64,000 nucleotides of DNA from Saturnia japonica (GCA_033032175.1 CM065325.1:2756930-2820929), one strand, 5' to 3'. Shown: positions 47,468-61,371, numbered from the stretch's first letter. Notes: generated from the sequence alone by a model not told the origin. Translations and numbers: made by a program.

Positions 47468-48592
47468 TTAGGTCCTTAATATGAAATTGGCGTTTTGTTG
47501 AACTGGTAACTTTGATCTCAAATATCTGGCGTCTGGTTAGAAATTCCAAATTCAAATTTAGGCTTGTGTATTTGTGTTTTGAATTTAATGATTCATTTGC
47601 TTTCGCACCATTTTATTTTTCTTTGACATCGTTCTTTTCACAAAATAGAAAATTTTAAATATCGCCTTATTTACGAATATAAGTTCCATTGTGGTATCAG
47701 CGCTGCAGAATCAGCTCGAAGGATTAATTATGTATATGGGAAAGATACTGTAAAAGAAAACACGTTTTTGGTTCCAACGTTTTCGTTCTGGATATTTTAA
47801 CCTACGAAACAAACCCTGTGGACGGCCGGAGACCCTAGTTGAAAATGAAGAATCAAAGGTGATCGTTGAAGCGGATCATTCGCAAACCACATCACAGTTA
47901 GCGGCAGGTTTCGGTGTGAGTGATAAAAAAAAATCACTTGAAACAAAAAGGAAAATTGATACTTTACGATACTCGGAAACGCTCATCACAGTGGTTCAAC
48001 CCATGAGAACCGGCGAAATCCTGTCCCAAGTGAAAGTCGTCTGGTACTGGTACTGGTGAGTGTTTGGTGGACCAGTGCTGATTCATACACTACAGCTTCG
48101 TAAGATCTGTCCAGACGATAACGGCAGGTCTGTATTGTCAACAATTGCAAACCATGATGGAAAAGATAGCTGTTAAACAACCGAGACTGGTCAATATTTC
48201 AAGCCCACTGCTGCTTCAGAACAACGCTAGACCCCATACTTTACGACCGACGGTCGCTAAATTAGAGGAACTGCGGTTGGAATGTCTCCGAAATCCACCA
48301 TATTTCCCGGACATTGCTCCAACAGATTACCACTTTTTTCGGAATTTGGACAATTTCTTGCAAAGAAAATAAATTCAATTCCGATGAGGATGCCCAAACT
48401 GCCTTCAAAGATTTTATTGATTCTTGCTCCCACAATTATTTCCGCAATGGAATCAATAAACTACCTTTAAAATGGCGAAAGTTCATAGATAATAATGGTA
48501 CATACTTCGATTGATTAAATGTATAATTTCATAATTTTTTTTTCATTTTACTTATACCATATAAAACGCTAATTACATATGTAAGGACCTAA
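47468..48592 (+). mobile_element. mariner-like element, copy 1 (dead)
   Basis: TIRs TTAGGTCCTTAATATGAAATT and complement, flanked by TA (47466-47467, 48593-48594). Transposase remains in broken frames: SSPLLLQNNARPHT, NPPYFPDIAPTDYHFF and GINKLPLKWRKFID. The catalytic Asp of the HDNARPHT motif is replaced by Asn. Confidence 0.85.
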
Positions 48593-48734
48593 TATAATAA
48601 GGCTTATAGCACATTGCCGACTTTTATTGTAAAACTAATAGACAAGTAATTTCGGTATTGGTTAGTTTTTGCCAAGTTCGTCTTCTACAGATTTTACAGT
48701 CTCGTTTACGGACTTCGCGTCGTGTCGATCGACC

Positions 48735-48900
48735 GATCGATCTTTTCGTAAACGAAAACATCGTGATGAATTCATAGAATGGTGATGTATTTTCTAATGT
48801 CCATGTAGATAGCTCTCATTGTTTTTCTCATGGCTCTCATGTGCAGCTGCCAGAATACACCTATAGGTGCTTAGTAGCAGATTTTCAAGTTAAGTGTGGC
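48735..48900. repeat. Family C fragments
   Basis: GAAAACATCGTGATGAATTC and ACACCTATAGGTGCTTAGTA, mosaic of both orientations, between the two mariners. Confidence 0.4.
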
Positions 48901-48924
48901 CAAACGCAAAATCTATAAATAATA

Positions 48925-50210
48925 ATAGGTCTTTACCTATGAAATTGCCGTTCTGCAGTACTGGCCATTTCAAATCAAAATAATTTTTGTTTGGCTAAGA
49001 ATTCTAATTTCAAATTAATTTTATTTTAAAAACATGGAATTCTTTTTCCAAAAGTAGTCATTTGTTTATTGATTAATGTTACATTTTCATCGCATTTCAA
49101 TCTTTTTTGTCATCATGGATACGTTAAAAATTCGAGTAATTATGGAATATGAGTACCGTCGTGGCAGCAACGCGGCACAAGCGGCACGCAACATCAACGA
49201 CGTTTACGGAGCTAACACTACAAACCAACGCACCACCTGTTATTGGTTTGCTCGCTTCCGTACTGGGAATTTCGACCTGAAAAATGAACCTCGCGGTCGT
49301 CCGAAGACTTTGGTCGACAATGACGAATTAAAGGCGATTGTGGAAGCTGATGATACACAATCTACGGCTGAATAAGCAGCAGCTTTCGACGTTAGCGTCA
49401 AAACAATATTGGTCCATTTGCGTCAAATTGGCAAGGTAAAAAAGTTGATAAATGGGTGCCCCACGAACTCAATGATCGCCAGCTCGAAGTACTCGTCGAG
49501 ACGTGCCTTGCACTGCTCAACAGACACACAAATGAAGGAATTTTGAACCGCACTGTTACCTGCGATTAAAAATGGATTCTGTTTGATAACCGCAAGCGCT
49601 CAGCAAGTTGGTTGGATCCTGGTTCAGTACCTAAACAATGCCCTAAACGAAAACTTACCCCTAGAAAAGTGATGGTCACTGTTTGGTGGTCTAGCGCCGG
49701 TGTGATTCATCACAGCTTCTTACCAAACAGGGTGAGCATTACTGCAGATGTGTACTGTGAAGAACTGAACACAATGATGGAGAAGCTGGCACATCTCTAA
49801 CCAGCATTGGTCAATCGCTCGTCTCCGCTGCTCCTGCACGACAACGCGCGACCTCATACTGCACAGCAGACGGTCTCCAAGTTGCAAGAACTGGGGTTGG
49901 AAGTTCTCGGTCATCCGCCCTACTCACCAGACCTTGCGCCTACAGACTACTACTTTTTCCAGAATTTGGATAACTCCTTGGCGGGGAAAAAATTCAATAT
50001 CCGAGAGGCAGTACAAAATGCCTTTGAAGAATTCTTTGCCTCCCGTCCAGCTGATTTCTTTAAGAAGGGCATCAATAAACTGCCACTGCGCTGGCAAAGA
50101 TGCATTGATTGCATGGGTGATTACTTCGATTAATACAAATAAAAAATACATGAAAAAAATTCTTTTAAATTTTTTCATACAAAACGGCAATTTCATAGGT
50201 AAAGACCTAT
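48925..50210 (+). mobile_element. mariner-like element, copy 2 (full length, dead)
   Basis: 1,286 bp, TIRs ATAGGTCTTTACCTATGAAA and complement, flanked by TA (48923-48924, 50211-50212). Length, TIRs and DD34D spacing are those of mariner. Confidence 0.9.
49115..50133 (+). pseudogene. mariner transposase with stops and frameshifts
   Basis: N-terminal helix-turn-helix region from ATG 49115 (MDTLKIRVIMEYEYRRGSNA, TTCYWFARFRTGNFDLKNEP) ends at a stop near 49374. The C-terminal half (49807-50133) has LLLHDNARPHTA and PPYSPDLAPTDYYFFQ, with 34 residues between the Asp pair, and ends CIDCMGDYFD. Several stops in between. Confidence 0.88.
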
Positions 50211-52689
50211 TAAATAAAAAAAAACAACATTTGGGAATATGTAATGTAATAACGTAATCAAATGAATATGTGACACATTACGTTCAAACAATGAAATCTA
50301 AATACAAATAAAAAAAGGAAACCGTGGCTGATTGACTGATCTATCAACACATAGCTCAAACCACTGAACGGATTTGGCTGTTTGGTACACAGATAGTTAT
50401 TACGACGTAGGCATCCGCTAAGAACGGATGAAACCTTGAGGCACAGCTAAAGCACACCTCGACAATAAATTAAAAGTTTGAACGAGTTGTTAATAAAAGA
50501 ACCGTTTAATTATTAGAAATTGTGATTATTCTATTTGTATAAAGAAATTAATTAGCACAATAATTACAAGTATAAGGAAAATAAATAACGATTAAGAAAT
50601 TATTTGGAGCGATATCCAGTAGGTACATAGACGTAGTATGTTTTAGTAAATATATGATAAACATTTCTGTTTTCTGTGTGCAATATTGTAATAAAATCGT
50701 TTGGCTCAATTAAATTAGTGTACATGGGAACTTTGCTGATGAGAGAAACAGCCCATGAAATGCTTCAGATATAGGTCAAAAGGAAACATCCAGTTTAAAC
50801 TACAAAACATATGCATAATAAGACATCCATCTACAACGAGATTTAATCAGGTTAACAATTTTATCTTTTTTGATTATTTACTAGATAACTTTCTAGTTAT
50901 CGCATAATAATTTAGAAAATGTCGTTTTGTCAAACACAGGTATAATACGTACCATAAAATGTCAAACAAATTGCGTAAAGATAAAAATTTTATGACTTTT
51001 ATGTGGAGCAGATTTCTTTGGTTACAAATTCTACGAGTGCCTTCTACCTACTCGTTCCACTATTAATCAATAAATTATATAAATATATTCTCCAATAACA
51101 GGAATTATTGATACACTGTGAACTTTTAACTAATTAAAACGGAACTTCTCCCAGTCAACATTATTATTTTTAAGGCAATTCTGTAACAAATTTGTTGCCT
51201 TTAAATTGAATTCTAGACTAGCTTTTGACCGCAAGGTTAACTTGAAGTTAACTGCTAACTTAGTGGAAGATGGCAACACGAAAAATTCTGAATATTAGCC
51301 TCAAGTCCATAGAACATAGAATAGGTAATGGCAAGGAACATACCATAATATATTAGATACTCGAAGTCAAATTTGAAAGCTTAGGGTGGTTAAGTATTAT
51401 GGCGAAAATTAGAAAACTCTCTGTTATAATGAAAATATAAGCTAAAATCGTTAAAATAAAACCAAAAATCCCCAATGCAAAGACAACTGAGAAAAATAGC
51501 TATAAAAGTTTGTTTGAGCAACGTAAAATGCATTGTGGGTTGCTTCTTTTCTTTGATCACTGAAGCAAAAAAAAAACTTTATTGAAATAAATAAAATTGA
51601 ATTGAATTGTAATGACAAAATAACAGCTTTTTATTAAGCTTTTAAGAAAGTATATATATTATTATACGGTACTTATAACAAAAAACTCCTCCTTCGTAGC
51701 AATCAGGTAAGAAATGCATCAAGATCTAATTGATGATATTATAACTCGACCATTATGAGTATCTTTATGAGGTTATTTTTCAAGGTTCTAGGTGCCCTTT
51801 GCCTTACAAGTTAAACCTGTACGTAAGTCTCCTACCATATTTGTATCGAAGGTTTTATAAATAAGTACATACAAGTTATTGTTTGAACACAAAGAGATCT
51901 CAATCACATCGAAGCCGGTGTCGTCGGTCAATTCAATAGCTTTGTTTGAGCAGCTTACGGCTACCTATTATGTTGTTATATCAATATTTTTCTTATATGA
52001 TCCAAAGACTATTTTCGTTTGATTCAATTTTCATCTATTTACGGGTTAATTATAAGACCATGTAATAACAAATTTAACATTCTATATGGAGTCACTATAA
52101 TTTTTCCAATGAAAAGGTTTTAAAAACCTTTGAAAATGTAATAATAAATCTAATTTTTTGACGGCTTCTTTCACTTCTGGCCTTGTCGTTAATGCCTATG
52201 TCGAATCAATTGTGTCTAATGAAATCTTATTTTTGTACCTGAATCAGTTGATTAATTATAAAATCCCAACACAAAATAAAATATTGATAAAAGAACAAAG
52301 GCTAATCAATCAAGCTCGGATATTGTTAATATTCCAAGAACTCGTCGCCAGTGAAAATCTGAATTGAGTTTGTTTATAAAATTTGAAAATAGTGCGTATG
52401 CTCGCGTTTATTAATTATTATAAATGTACAACCTAAGCTTTAGTGTTACAACTGATAATAATAATGATTGAAGAAATATTAATAACAAAAGTACGTTATA
52501 GAAAGCCAGACTTCAACTAAAGCTTACGATGAGTTTCGAAAAGATTAAAATCTCTCTGTTGTCGAGCGAAATTCTGACGCTTTTTACATGTAAAAGGAAG
52601 ATTACGCTGTATTTTTACAAAGGCTCGATATCTTTTTAGATAACTTGGAATTTAATTAAAAGAAGTCATCATCTATCGAGGCCTGTAGG

Positions 52690-53270
52690 TCTCTAATGAA
52701 CATTATCTATCTATAAAATTAATAAAATTGAAGTATCTGTTTGTGATGTCAAAATAACAGCTTTTTTACTAAGCGCTTATGAAAGCATATACGATTCTCA
52801 TATAAGAAAACCCATTTTTAAAATTTTTATCTGTCTGTCTGTTTGTTCCGGGTAATCTCCGTAACGGTTGGACTGATTTTGACGGGACTTTCATTGATAG
52901 GTAGCTGAATGAATAACTTAGGCTACTTTTATTTCAGAAAAAGAATTGAGTTCAGAGTAAATAAAAAAAAAAAACTGGTTATGGTGAACCAATTCGGGTG
53001 CTCAAATGACACGCTGAGTAAACTATACGAGATATATCAAATTAATGTACTAAATAATTGTAGACATTAAAAAAACCTACAAAAAAGTCACGGAGAGTAA
53101 ATGCCTCTCTTCTTAGGAATACCCACAATAAGGATTTTTTGTCTTTAAAATAATCGGGAGCGGGTGTAAAAAGATTTGCGCGTGTGCCCGATCGACGGCA
53201 TCCTGTATTCCACGTGAGCGAAGCCACGGGCACAGCTTGTATTTATATAAGACTAATAATATGAAGTACA
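52690..53270 (+). repeat. Dispersed repeat, family D (lepidopteran type)
   Basis: CTGTCTGTCTGTTTGTTCCGG, CCGTAACGGTTGGACTGATT and the end GAGCGAAGCCACGGGCACAG are the hallmarks of very abundant moth and butterfly repeats. Related pieces at 51580-51760 and 59150-59230. Confidence 0.6.
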
Positions 53271-53384
53271 TATTTTAAAGCAATTCATAAACATATAGGG
53301 TAAAAATCGGTGGATGGTAAATGTAACAGTGGAGTTCGACTGAATGGTAACCATCATACATTAGGTGTAAGCACACTTGCTATA

Positions 53385-53650
53385 GTTGGATTCTTAGGTA
53401 TATCGTGTTACGGTATCTGTAAAGCGGCAAACGGGGTGGTAGGTACCTGATTGGAACGCGGCCACCATGCACATTGTGTTGAACCCGTCACTGACTTTCG
53501 TTTGGTTTGTCGCATTTCGGGATCAGCCAATATATAGTGACTCGAAAATCGGGAAGAGACGGAGGGACAGGAAAGACCGGCAATGAATTGCCATCTTGCG
53601 GGGATTGCCGTTGTTTTTGGTTTGTACTGAGCTTACTTATAAGGCATAAT
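53385..53650 (+). repeat. Dispersed repeat, family B
   Basis: GCGGCCACCATGCACATTGT, GTCGCATTTCGGGATCAGCC and GGTTTGTACTGAGCTTAC. Compare 22383-22890 and 29755-30005. Confidence 0.6.
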
Positions 53651-54529
53651 ACTGTCAAATTGGCTACCAATCCCGTCAATTCCACATTTAGGTAGTACTC
53701 ATCTAAAGGAATGCAAGCATACAAGCATCTAATGCAACACATGCTGTCAAATATTCCTCTCACACTAACAACAGAAATCTGGCGGCTTTTTGAAAGCATG
53801 TGATATTGAACACTGAAAAAGTACATCTAGCCGAACAAATAAGATTTAAAAAGAGGCAACGAACACGCACTTGTTCGTTTAGACGCGTCGTTTAATTATT
53901 TCAGTCCTTTATCAAATAGCGTCGAGGGGAATCGTGAACGGGGACAACCCTCGTGTGTCAAATGCATTATTTTAGAATGACTAACATTTCAGGTAATACA
54001 TTGTTATATGTTATGGTTTTTAACATGCTCATTTTCAGATTAGTTTTGGATAAATAATGGATTACAAATATGTTAAGTTAGTATTTGTATTAAAAATTCT
54101 AGTTCTTAGGATTTTCCACTAAGACTACTGCTGGTTGATGTAGAAAAGAAGTGAAAGATCGATTGTAATCAAAAACTATTATTACTCGAACGACACAGTG
54201 TCATTTGACGCATGTTTTAAGTTATGTTAAGAATGTAAGACATATGTATATGTTAAGAAGGAGGTTCTGCTAATAGAAAATCTTTTACTGTTTACTTTTA
54301 CCCATTAGTGCTACCATAAATATCTCCCCAATCAATCTTATCTATTTAATCTTTTACCACAGATTAAAAGTGCCTACTTTTTTACGCTTGTCGGGTTATA
54401 CGCAAAATTTACTACAAATGACAAATTCAGTCTCTATTGTTATAACGTACATATCCCCTCTTTAAAACTTTTTTTCACATTATAGACATTTAACTAAAAA
54501 TTCACAAATGAGTAATAGTCTATACACTA

Positions 54530-54630
54530 CACGGTCAGTTGCTGCGAACTATAGGCGCCGCCATATTGGCCGTGGCTGCTCTCGCGAGCGCCTTTCACTT
54601 AATCCCTACTCCGCGGCCGACCGTCACGCG
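54530..54630. promoter_or_regulatory. Candidate GC-rich promoter patch
   Basis: A GC-rich island in AT-rich DNA. GCCGCCATATT (AATATGGCGGC on the minus strand) fits the YY1/Pho core motif, and TCAGT at about 54536 fits an arthropod initiator on the plus strand. No matching first exon with a good donor could be shown on either strand. Confidence 0.3.
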
Positions 54631-55639
54631 ACATGCAACACACAGACCAAAATTTTTGAGACGATCTAATAAAAGTTTCACTTTAAAATTATGTAACTGA
54701 AAAATGTATCGTATACTTTATTTATTTATTTGGAATAAATAGGAACCTCAATAGGCTTTAATGTGGGGAAGTGTTGTTAACACTTACTGTGAGTCATGTG
54801 GACTTTATTTTAGTAAAACTATAGTGAAGATTTTTCTTTTTTTTATGAGAAAATAAATAACGATCTTTAAATTGATTCTATTTATTTATGGAAATATAAT
54901 GTGAGTATATTATTATAATTATAACAATTTTTTTTTAATTTACCGTGTCTCTCTCTACACATACACACACAACACGACTAAGTTTTTAGAGCATCAAGTG
55001 TGTGGAATTTGCGGTAAAATCGTTTAAATTCGATACACTTGTATTGTGACCAGGTACAAGGCGACATTCAAGTGAAAGTTCCCAGTATTTTGGATGGTAC
55101 AAGAAAAAAAGCTTAGTGAGAGCCAATAAATAAAATAAATAACACACACAAGTATTAAGTTAAAATAACACATTGAATTAATGTAATAAAATGATCAACG
55201 TACCTAGTGGGGTAAAAACCTATGCCAAGTAGCTAAATAAATTATAAAATGTAAATAGGTAATAAAAATGAATATTTTTTTATATTGATTTAACTCTTCT
55301 CTTAAAAGCACAAGCTATAAGTAATCCGACAACTTGCAATGTGCCTATTATGGTGCTTAATATGTAAATTTTAATAAGTGTATTATTACAAGAAACAAAT
55401 AAGATCTATGTATTGAAGAAATTCAATATTTTTAAGCCTATAAGAGGGTAATTTTTTCACAAATTCTTCATGCTTCTATATCCACCAGTTTAAGATATGC
55501 GGTTTTTGACGGTCAAGAATTTTATAAAGTAGGTAGGATATGAGTAAAGTTTTTATGATCATTGCATTTCAAATAGGTTCAATAATAATAATACCTATCA
55601 TAATCTGTTACAGTCTTAATGCAAAAGAAAAGAATAATA

Positions 55640-55850
55640 TGCTTAGAGAAAATAATTAAAAATATAAATGTCCGCTTTTAAATTGGACTCTATTAAACGG
55701 GGGTAAGTAAGGTGGTACCGAATGGCGTGCAGTGTCGCCCACGACCTGTCTTCCACAACTGTCCCCGCGAGGGACGCCTTTCCCTCTGGGTTCAATGGGC
55801 GGGAGGGAACATAAACCGCCAGATTTAATGGACCCATTCAAAATATACGC
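55640..55850 (-). repeat. GC-rich repeat fragment, unclassified
   Basis: Abrupt GC-rich block (GTCCCCGCGAGGGACGCC, GGGCGGGAGGGAACATAAAC) between AT-rich flanks. Resembles a retroelement or SINE piece; no second copy found in this window. Confidence 0.35.
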
Positions 55851-57129
55851 TCTCCAAACTTGTAATTTAAAACGGGGTGATGATATTGATTGACGATCAC
55901 GTAAATGTTATTGATAACATTAATTAATTGAATAATACGAGAAGACGCGTGATGTATACATGCATCATTTTTTCATCATACATGTATAATTACTTTTTGT
56001 AAATAATCTTTAGAATCTAAAGTTAAACTTTATTTAAGGCAACCTGCACCAAAAAAATTGAACTAGATTTAGACTAAGTTCAGTTTAGTTTTGTTAAAAT
56101 GTATGCAACCGTCATCGTCAAGTCTTAAATTTCTTTATAGATTTTAATATTTTGGTGCAAGCGCAACGGGTGTAATTAGAAATATATTTTCTTTCTAAAT
56201 AATTACACAGACTGATAGTTATTATTAATATCTCTTTAACGGCTGTGTAACAGTGTTTTAAACTTAAAATGTCTACACTTTTTTCAGTGAAAGTGGATAT
56301 TACTTACTGCTTTTGCTTTTATATGACACAATTGTATTAACTTCAAATAATCACTAGAATAAACGCAACAAGAACTCTCAACACCGCATACAGTAAAATA
56401 TTACTCTTTTCCAATTAATTAAAACTACATTTTATATAATTAATTATGTAGTAAGTACAATTCGCAATTTCTTTACAAAATGTTATTATTTATTGCAAAT
56501 ATAATACAAAGGATGAAGAAATTATAGAACATGTATCTCGCTTGCTCGTTAGTAGAATTATGTTAGTGCGAATAATGTTGCCAATATTGCCAATTACCCT
56601 TCATTCTTACGTCCTCGCCCCCCTACGATTTGCATTATAGACAAGCCATTTAAATTTGCGACAATGTTTTTGTTAGTCAAAATAAAGAAGTCAATTGTGT
56701 AGATAGTTTTTACGAAGCTTCGATTTAATAGTTATATGAGTTATATCGTCTACCATACGCGCTTTAAACTTAACATCTCTTTTAGTTATCTGTTCGAGTA
56801 ACGGTATATAAAAATAAAACTTATATTAATCAATATTTATGTAATAAAACCATAGAATTCTGACGTGGGCGGATGAGTAGCTCCCGGTGTGAAATCTAGA
56901 ATTACAAGTAAAAGAAATTCCCTAATCCGGTCAGAACGCGTGGGTGTCCAATAAAACACTGTTTATAATCTCGCGGCAGTACAATGTTCGTTCTATAATA
57001 TGTTTTATTTATGTTTTTTATAACGCTTTCATGGTATATTAAGTTATTATTGATTATCATCAGCAGGAACTTGTATATTTATTTTTGTAAGTACAAATGA
57101 TGAGTGAAGTAGATGAGTATTTGTTAACA

Positions 57130-57440
57130 TTTGTTTAAAAGTTTTTGGCGAGATCTTAGTCTGTCAAGTAGTGATATTTCTTTTTTATTTCATAAATTTG
57201 TGTTGTTTGTTGACCCTATATTGTGTAATACTGGTGGCATTTTTCATAATAAAGCTTGGGTATTTTGTGCACAAGTGAAGTGGATTGGAAATAATAACAC
57301 GGACCGTGAATTGTGGGATGCCACAAAAACTCACTAGAAAGCGAATACTGAAATCATCATAGGACACTATAATTCATTACTCATTAATGGTAGTAAAGGT
57401 CTTTACTAAAAGAAGGACTAGTTGCCAAGTTAGGAAAATG
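57130..57440 (+). repeat. Dispersed repeat, family A (most complete copy)
   Basis: TTTCATAAATTTGTGTTGTTTG, CATAATAAAGCTTGG, GCACAAGTGAAGTGGATTGG and the end GGACTAGTTGCCAAGTTAGG. Non-coding. Confidence 0.6.
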
Positions 57441-59873
57441 AAGATGATGGATATTTGTTTTCAAATTATATTCCTTCTACAATTTTTTAAGTAATTTTTA
57501 ATTACAAATTTTATCCTTTCATTTTCATTTCATGGCTTTAACTTATTATTTACTAAAACGTCATATCTGTATACTATGATTTTATGCAAATATGGTTAAT
57601 GGCTAATAATTTTATAACACTAAAAAGGTTATAACTCATTGTAATTCCATGAGAATTTGGCTAGTTAATCACCAAGTTAATAACTGCATATCTCGTTTGT
57701 ACTTTGCCGAGTAAACAACAAATAATCAAGGTTGTAAAAAGGTGATAATTACACGAAGACGAAACCCTTGTATAGTTTTCACACTCCTTATTTGAAAGTA
57801 GTTTGTGCAGCGTGGGCGTGGATGATGATATTTAGGGCGTTGACCGTAACTAATCACATCAAGACAGAAACACGTCCTCATTATATTGGGACAGTAAATT
57901 CTTCTACATGAAGGTAGTTAGGTAGAAGAGCATTTAGGTCAAGCGATAATAGTTTCTACTTACCGAAAATCCAGTGCTTGTTAAGACGAAAATAATATTT
58001 GATTAGGCGCGTGTGTGGGAGACCACTTAAATGTTGACCGAGATGACTATTGGCTGGAAGTAATAAAAGTAAAACAACGATGGCGGACTAAGGAAGGAAC
58101 GGCAGGAAGAGCTCGGCCTTAGGTCTCTAGTCCTGGAGGCTTACAGATCTCTAAAAGTCACCTCGAAATATTTGGACGCCCCATACTTATGCATAATATA
58201 AAAAACAAAATTTCCATCTGGAAGTCCCACATCTAATTCAACTTATCTGTTATCAGCAGCTAGAGGAAGCGCAAAAGAAGGTCTTATGCCTGGGAGTGCC
58301 ACAGTTTTTACTTTGGTAACAGTGCTAGAGACCTTATTTGATTACGCCAACCCGGGCCTCCGACGGGCTTAGTTTGACACATTGTCACTGTAAAAGTGTA
58401 ACATCGAAAACTGTACTGTCCTCAATCCAGTACGGGATTATATTATGTATACATATAGGAAATAAAATCTTAATGTCTATCACAATCCAAACCAAGAAGT
58501 TAGAATTCATTATGTAAAAATTACAACGTAACTATAATCTATAAAATACTTAAACAAACATTGTCATCTGTCACCTGAACACCTAATTTAACAGTAGCTC
58601 AAGCTGTGGCATTATACAAACATTTGAATCTTTAAGGTTTCCATTCCACAGTTAATAATGGCTCAATTCAAAGTTCATGTAACTTTGTCTTAAAGAGGTC
58701 AAACTACGTCGAATAAACAACCTTTTCACCGCCAAATGCGAAAGGTGACTTCGACCCGATTCTCCCGGGTTTGAGGACCTTATTTTTAGTAAAGCCAATC
58801 AGTCGTGTGTCGCTAAGGGAATACTAAACTCCACCGTAGGTAGTTAAATGTTTTTACGAAGTGTTTCGGATAGCATCTAATTTATACAGGGCTGTAAAAC
58901 AACTTGTTAAAAGTGAGAATAGAATAATAATATAAGCCGTTAAATATATTACACAATAAAAAGCTTCTCATGATAGTTTTACAATGTCACTATGAATTAA
59001 TTACATAATTGAGGAAGAATGTAATTATTTTATTCGTGCACAAAATGGTTTGTTGCGTTAACTTATTTAAATGGCATTCCTCTTTGTAACTTTTTTTCTA
59101 AACTAGTATTAGTAGGCTTTATGTAATTTGGTCTTATCTTTAAAAAAATAAATAATAATCTGTTATAAATGTGAAGTACGTTTGTTTGGCTGATCGGATT
59201 CTAATGAAATTTGGAATAGAAGTCGATTATGTCGTGGAATAGGACAAAAGTTACTTTTTATAGTTACTTTTTAAAGTGAATATGTTTATTATACGTTTAA
59301 ATATGCTTAAGATTTTTAAAATTCTCCTACATTTACTAATTCCAGTTTGTAAGACTATCGGCTGATGGTGAAGGAAAATATTATGAAGAAACCGGAACAC
59401 TTGAGAAATATTCTTGTAGTACCACTGTATGTGGGGAAAACATAGAACTGTTGATTTCCCATTACATATTGAGCCCGAAACTTCTCTTGGGAAGAGCTCT
59501 TTGGCCACCAAGCGGAATACTTACCGGCTGATATTAATTATATTTATACGAAGGACGTACATTTTTTAAATTGAAAAATTCGTTAAGGAGCGCTGAGTAC
59601 TTTATTTTATGGGTATTGAACTAGACTGAGCCGTAACGCTCGTTTGGGTAAAGTCGGCTCCAGTCGCCTTGTATTTCGAATTATTAACCTAGCTTTGATG
59701 AAGTTTTCACTTCTGTTGTGTGGTCTTAAGCACACACACCATTTTCTTTATATCTTTGTATCACCCAACGAAGCGGGCGGACAACAGCTAATATACAATA
59801 AGTGCCAGCCTCTGCTGAAAGTTAGGATATTTCTATAGATGACGTATTCCGTATTATACAGAAAAACATTATC

Positions 59874-60340
59874 TTTTTTTTCGAATTGACTATACTGCTA
59901 GCCTTAAAGGCTCTGGAGTTATTAGAGGCTTTGGCAGCTTCACCGGGCTTGGGGGCGAGCGCTGAAAGCACTCAGCCGCGAAAGCGAGGCAACAAGCTCA
60001 GGGGTGCCAAAGTGGCCGAACCTCGGCTTGGGCTGTTGCCGTACACGCAAATAAATCGCTATCTAATCGAATTAATCCATAAAATTCGATCTAACTAACT
60101 ATACATATATAAGTGTTCCTGCCTTTTTGGAGTAACATTCGTATATGAATATAGTAATCTGGTAAAATTTAGTCTAAGTCTACTCACCAAAAATGAAAAA
60201 AAGGTCCCTTACAGAACCTATGTATCTGTGTGGTGTACACGTATGTGTTGGTGCAGTGTAATGATGTCTGTTGGTAGCTAGTGATTGCAAGTGCAGAGTC
60301 ACTGAGTTGCCACTGGAGAGGGTGGTCGTGGCAGGTATAA
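59874..60340 (-). mobile_element. Jockey-like LINE 3-prime end, reverse copy
   Basis: On the minus strand this matches the 3-prime UTR of the 9102-10250 element: CACCACACAGATACATAGG, TTCTGTAAGGGACCTTTTTT and CTAGCAGTATAGTCAATTCG followed by A residues. Diverged, so an older insertion. Confidence 0.8.
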
Positions 60341-61371
60341 ATATTATCACTTATGTGTATTACTAGGCGTGTAGTTTCGAACAAAAAATCTCACACATTC
60401 CAAAAAATGTCGCGCTTGTATAAATTCATAATATAGTTTTCAGTAATAATGACTGAGTGAGGTAGATATACTGAGATGTTTCCAATATCTGGATAATTGA
60501 ATTTCTAGAGTAATTATACACTTTAAATTACATTAATTAAATATTATTTTGCAGTTACAACTGCAAGTGCAACTTACAGTTAAAAGTGATCAATAACCAG
60601 CTTCTTCTGTATAGTCAATTACAGTCACAGAGGTAATTGATTACAGCTTAGAATTAAGTCACGGTTCACACGACAACCACGAGCGCATCGAAGCATCAAG
60701 TCTCGGCCCCTTGAGAACCATACATTCAAATCATAACTTTCGATCAGTGAACACAGAACAAAGACACCATAACGCCGCGGCCATTTTTAACAACACATAT
60801 TATATGAGGCTACGAGAACAAGACTGGCCTATCTGATTTTTTAAAATAAATTCACCTATTGACATAATTATTCTAAAGTTATTTACGTGATACTAACATA
60901 GATGGCAGCATGAATTAATACCTTTTGCATATTGTGATTTTGGAAAAGCACATTTTTAGATTATGAATATGTTAACAGGTGAATTTATCGAAAAAAGCAG
61001 ATAGGACACTCTGGCTCTCGTGGCCTCATACATGGTTAATGATTTTGAGGTATTTACTGTCATATGCCAGTCGTCTATACGGTGCGACGCGACAACTCGG
61101 CTCTGACCTCTTTCGGCTCTCTCCTTGTTTGCTCTGTATGAAAGTCTGACTTTATCATTAAAATGTCGTTAAGGGAAAGCTCATTTGCCAACTGTTTAAA
61201 TTCTTATTGTAAAATTTGTCACATCTCGTTTGAATAGTACGGTTGTTTTACCTAATGGTTTCTCGATTGTCACATTTCGAATAAACTTGTGTTATTGTGT
61301 TCTACATCGGTATACCTACTAAAAATATTTAGCAGTATTAATAAAACGCAGTTAACATTAATTTGAAATGT

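Noticed and set aside
53488..53826. 112-codon minus-strand frame
   Set aside because: Largely inside a family B repeat; no domain recognised.
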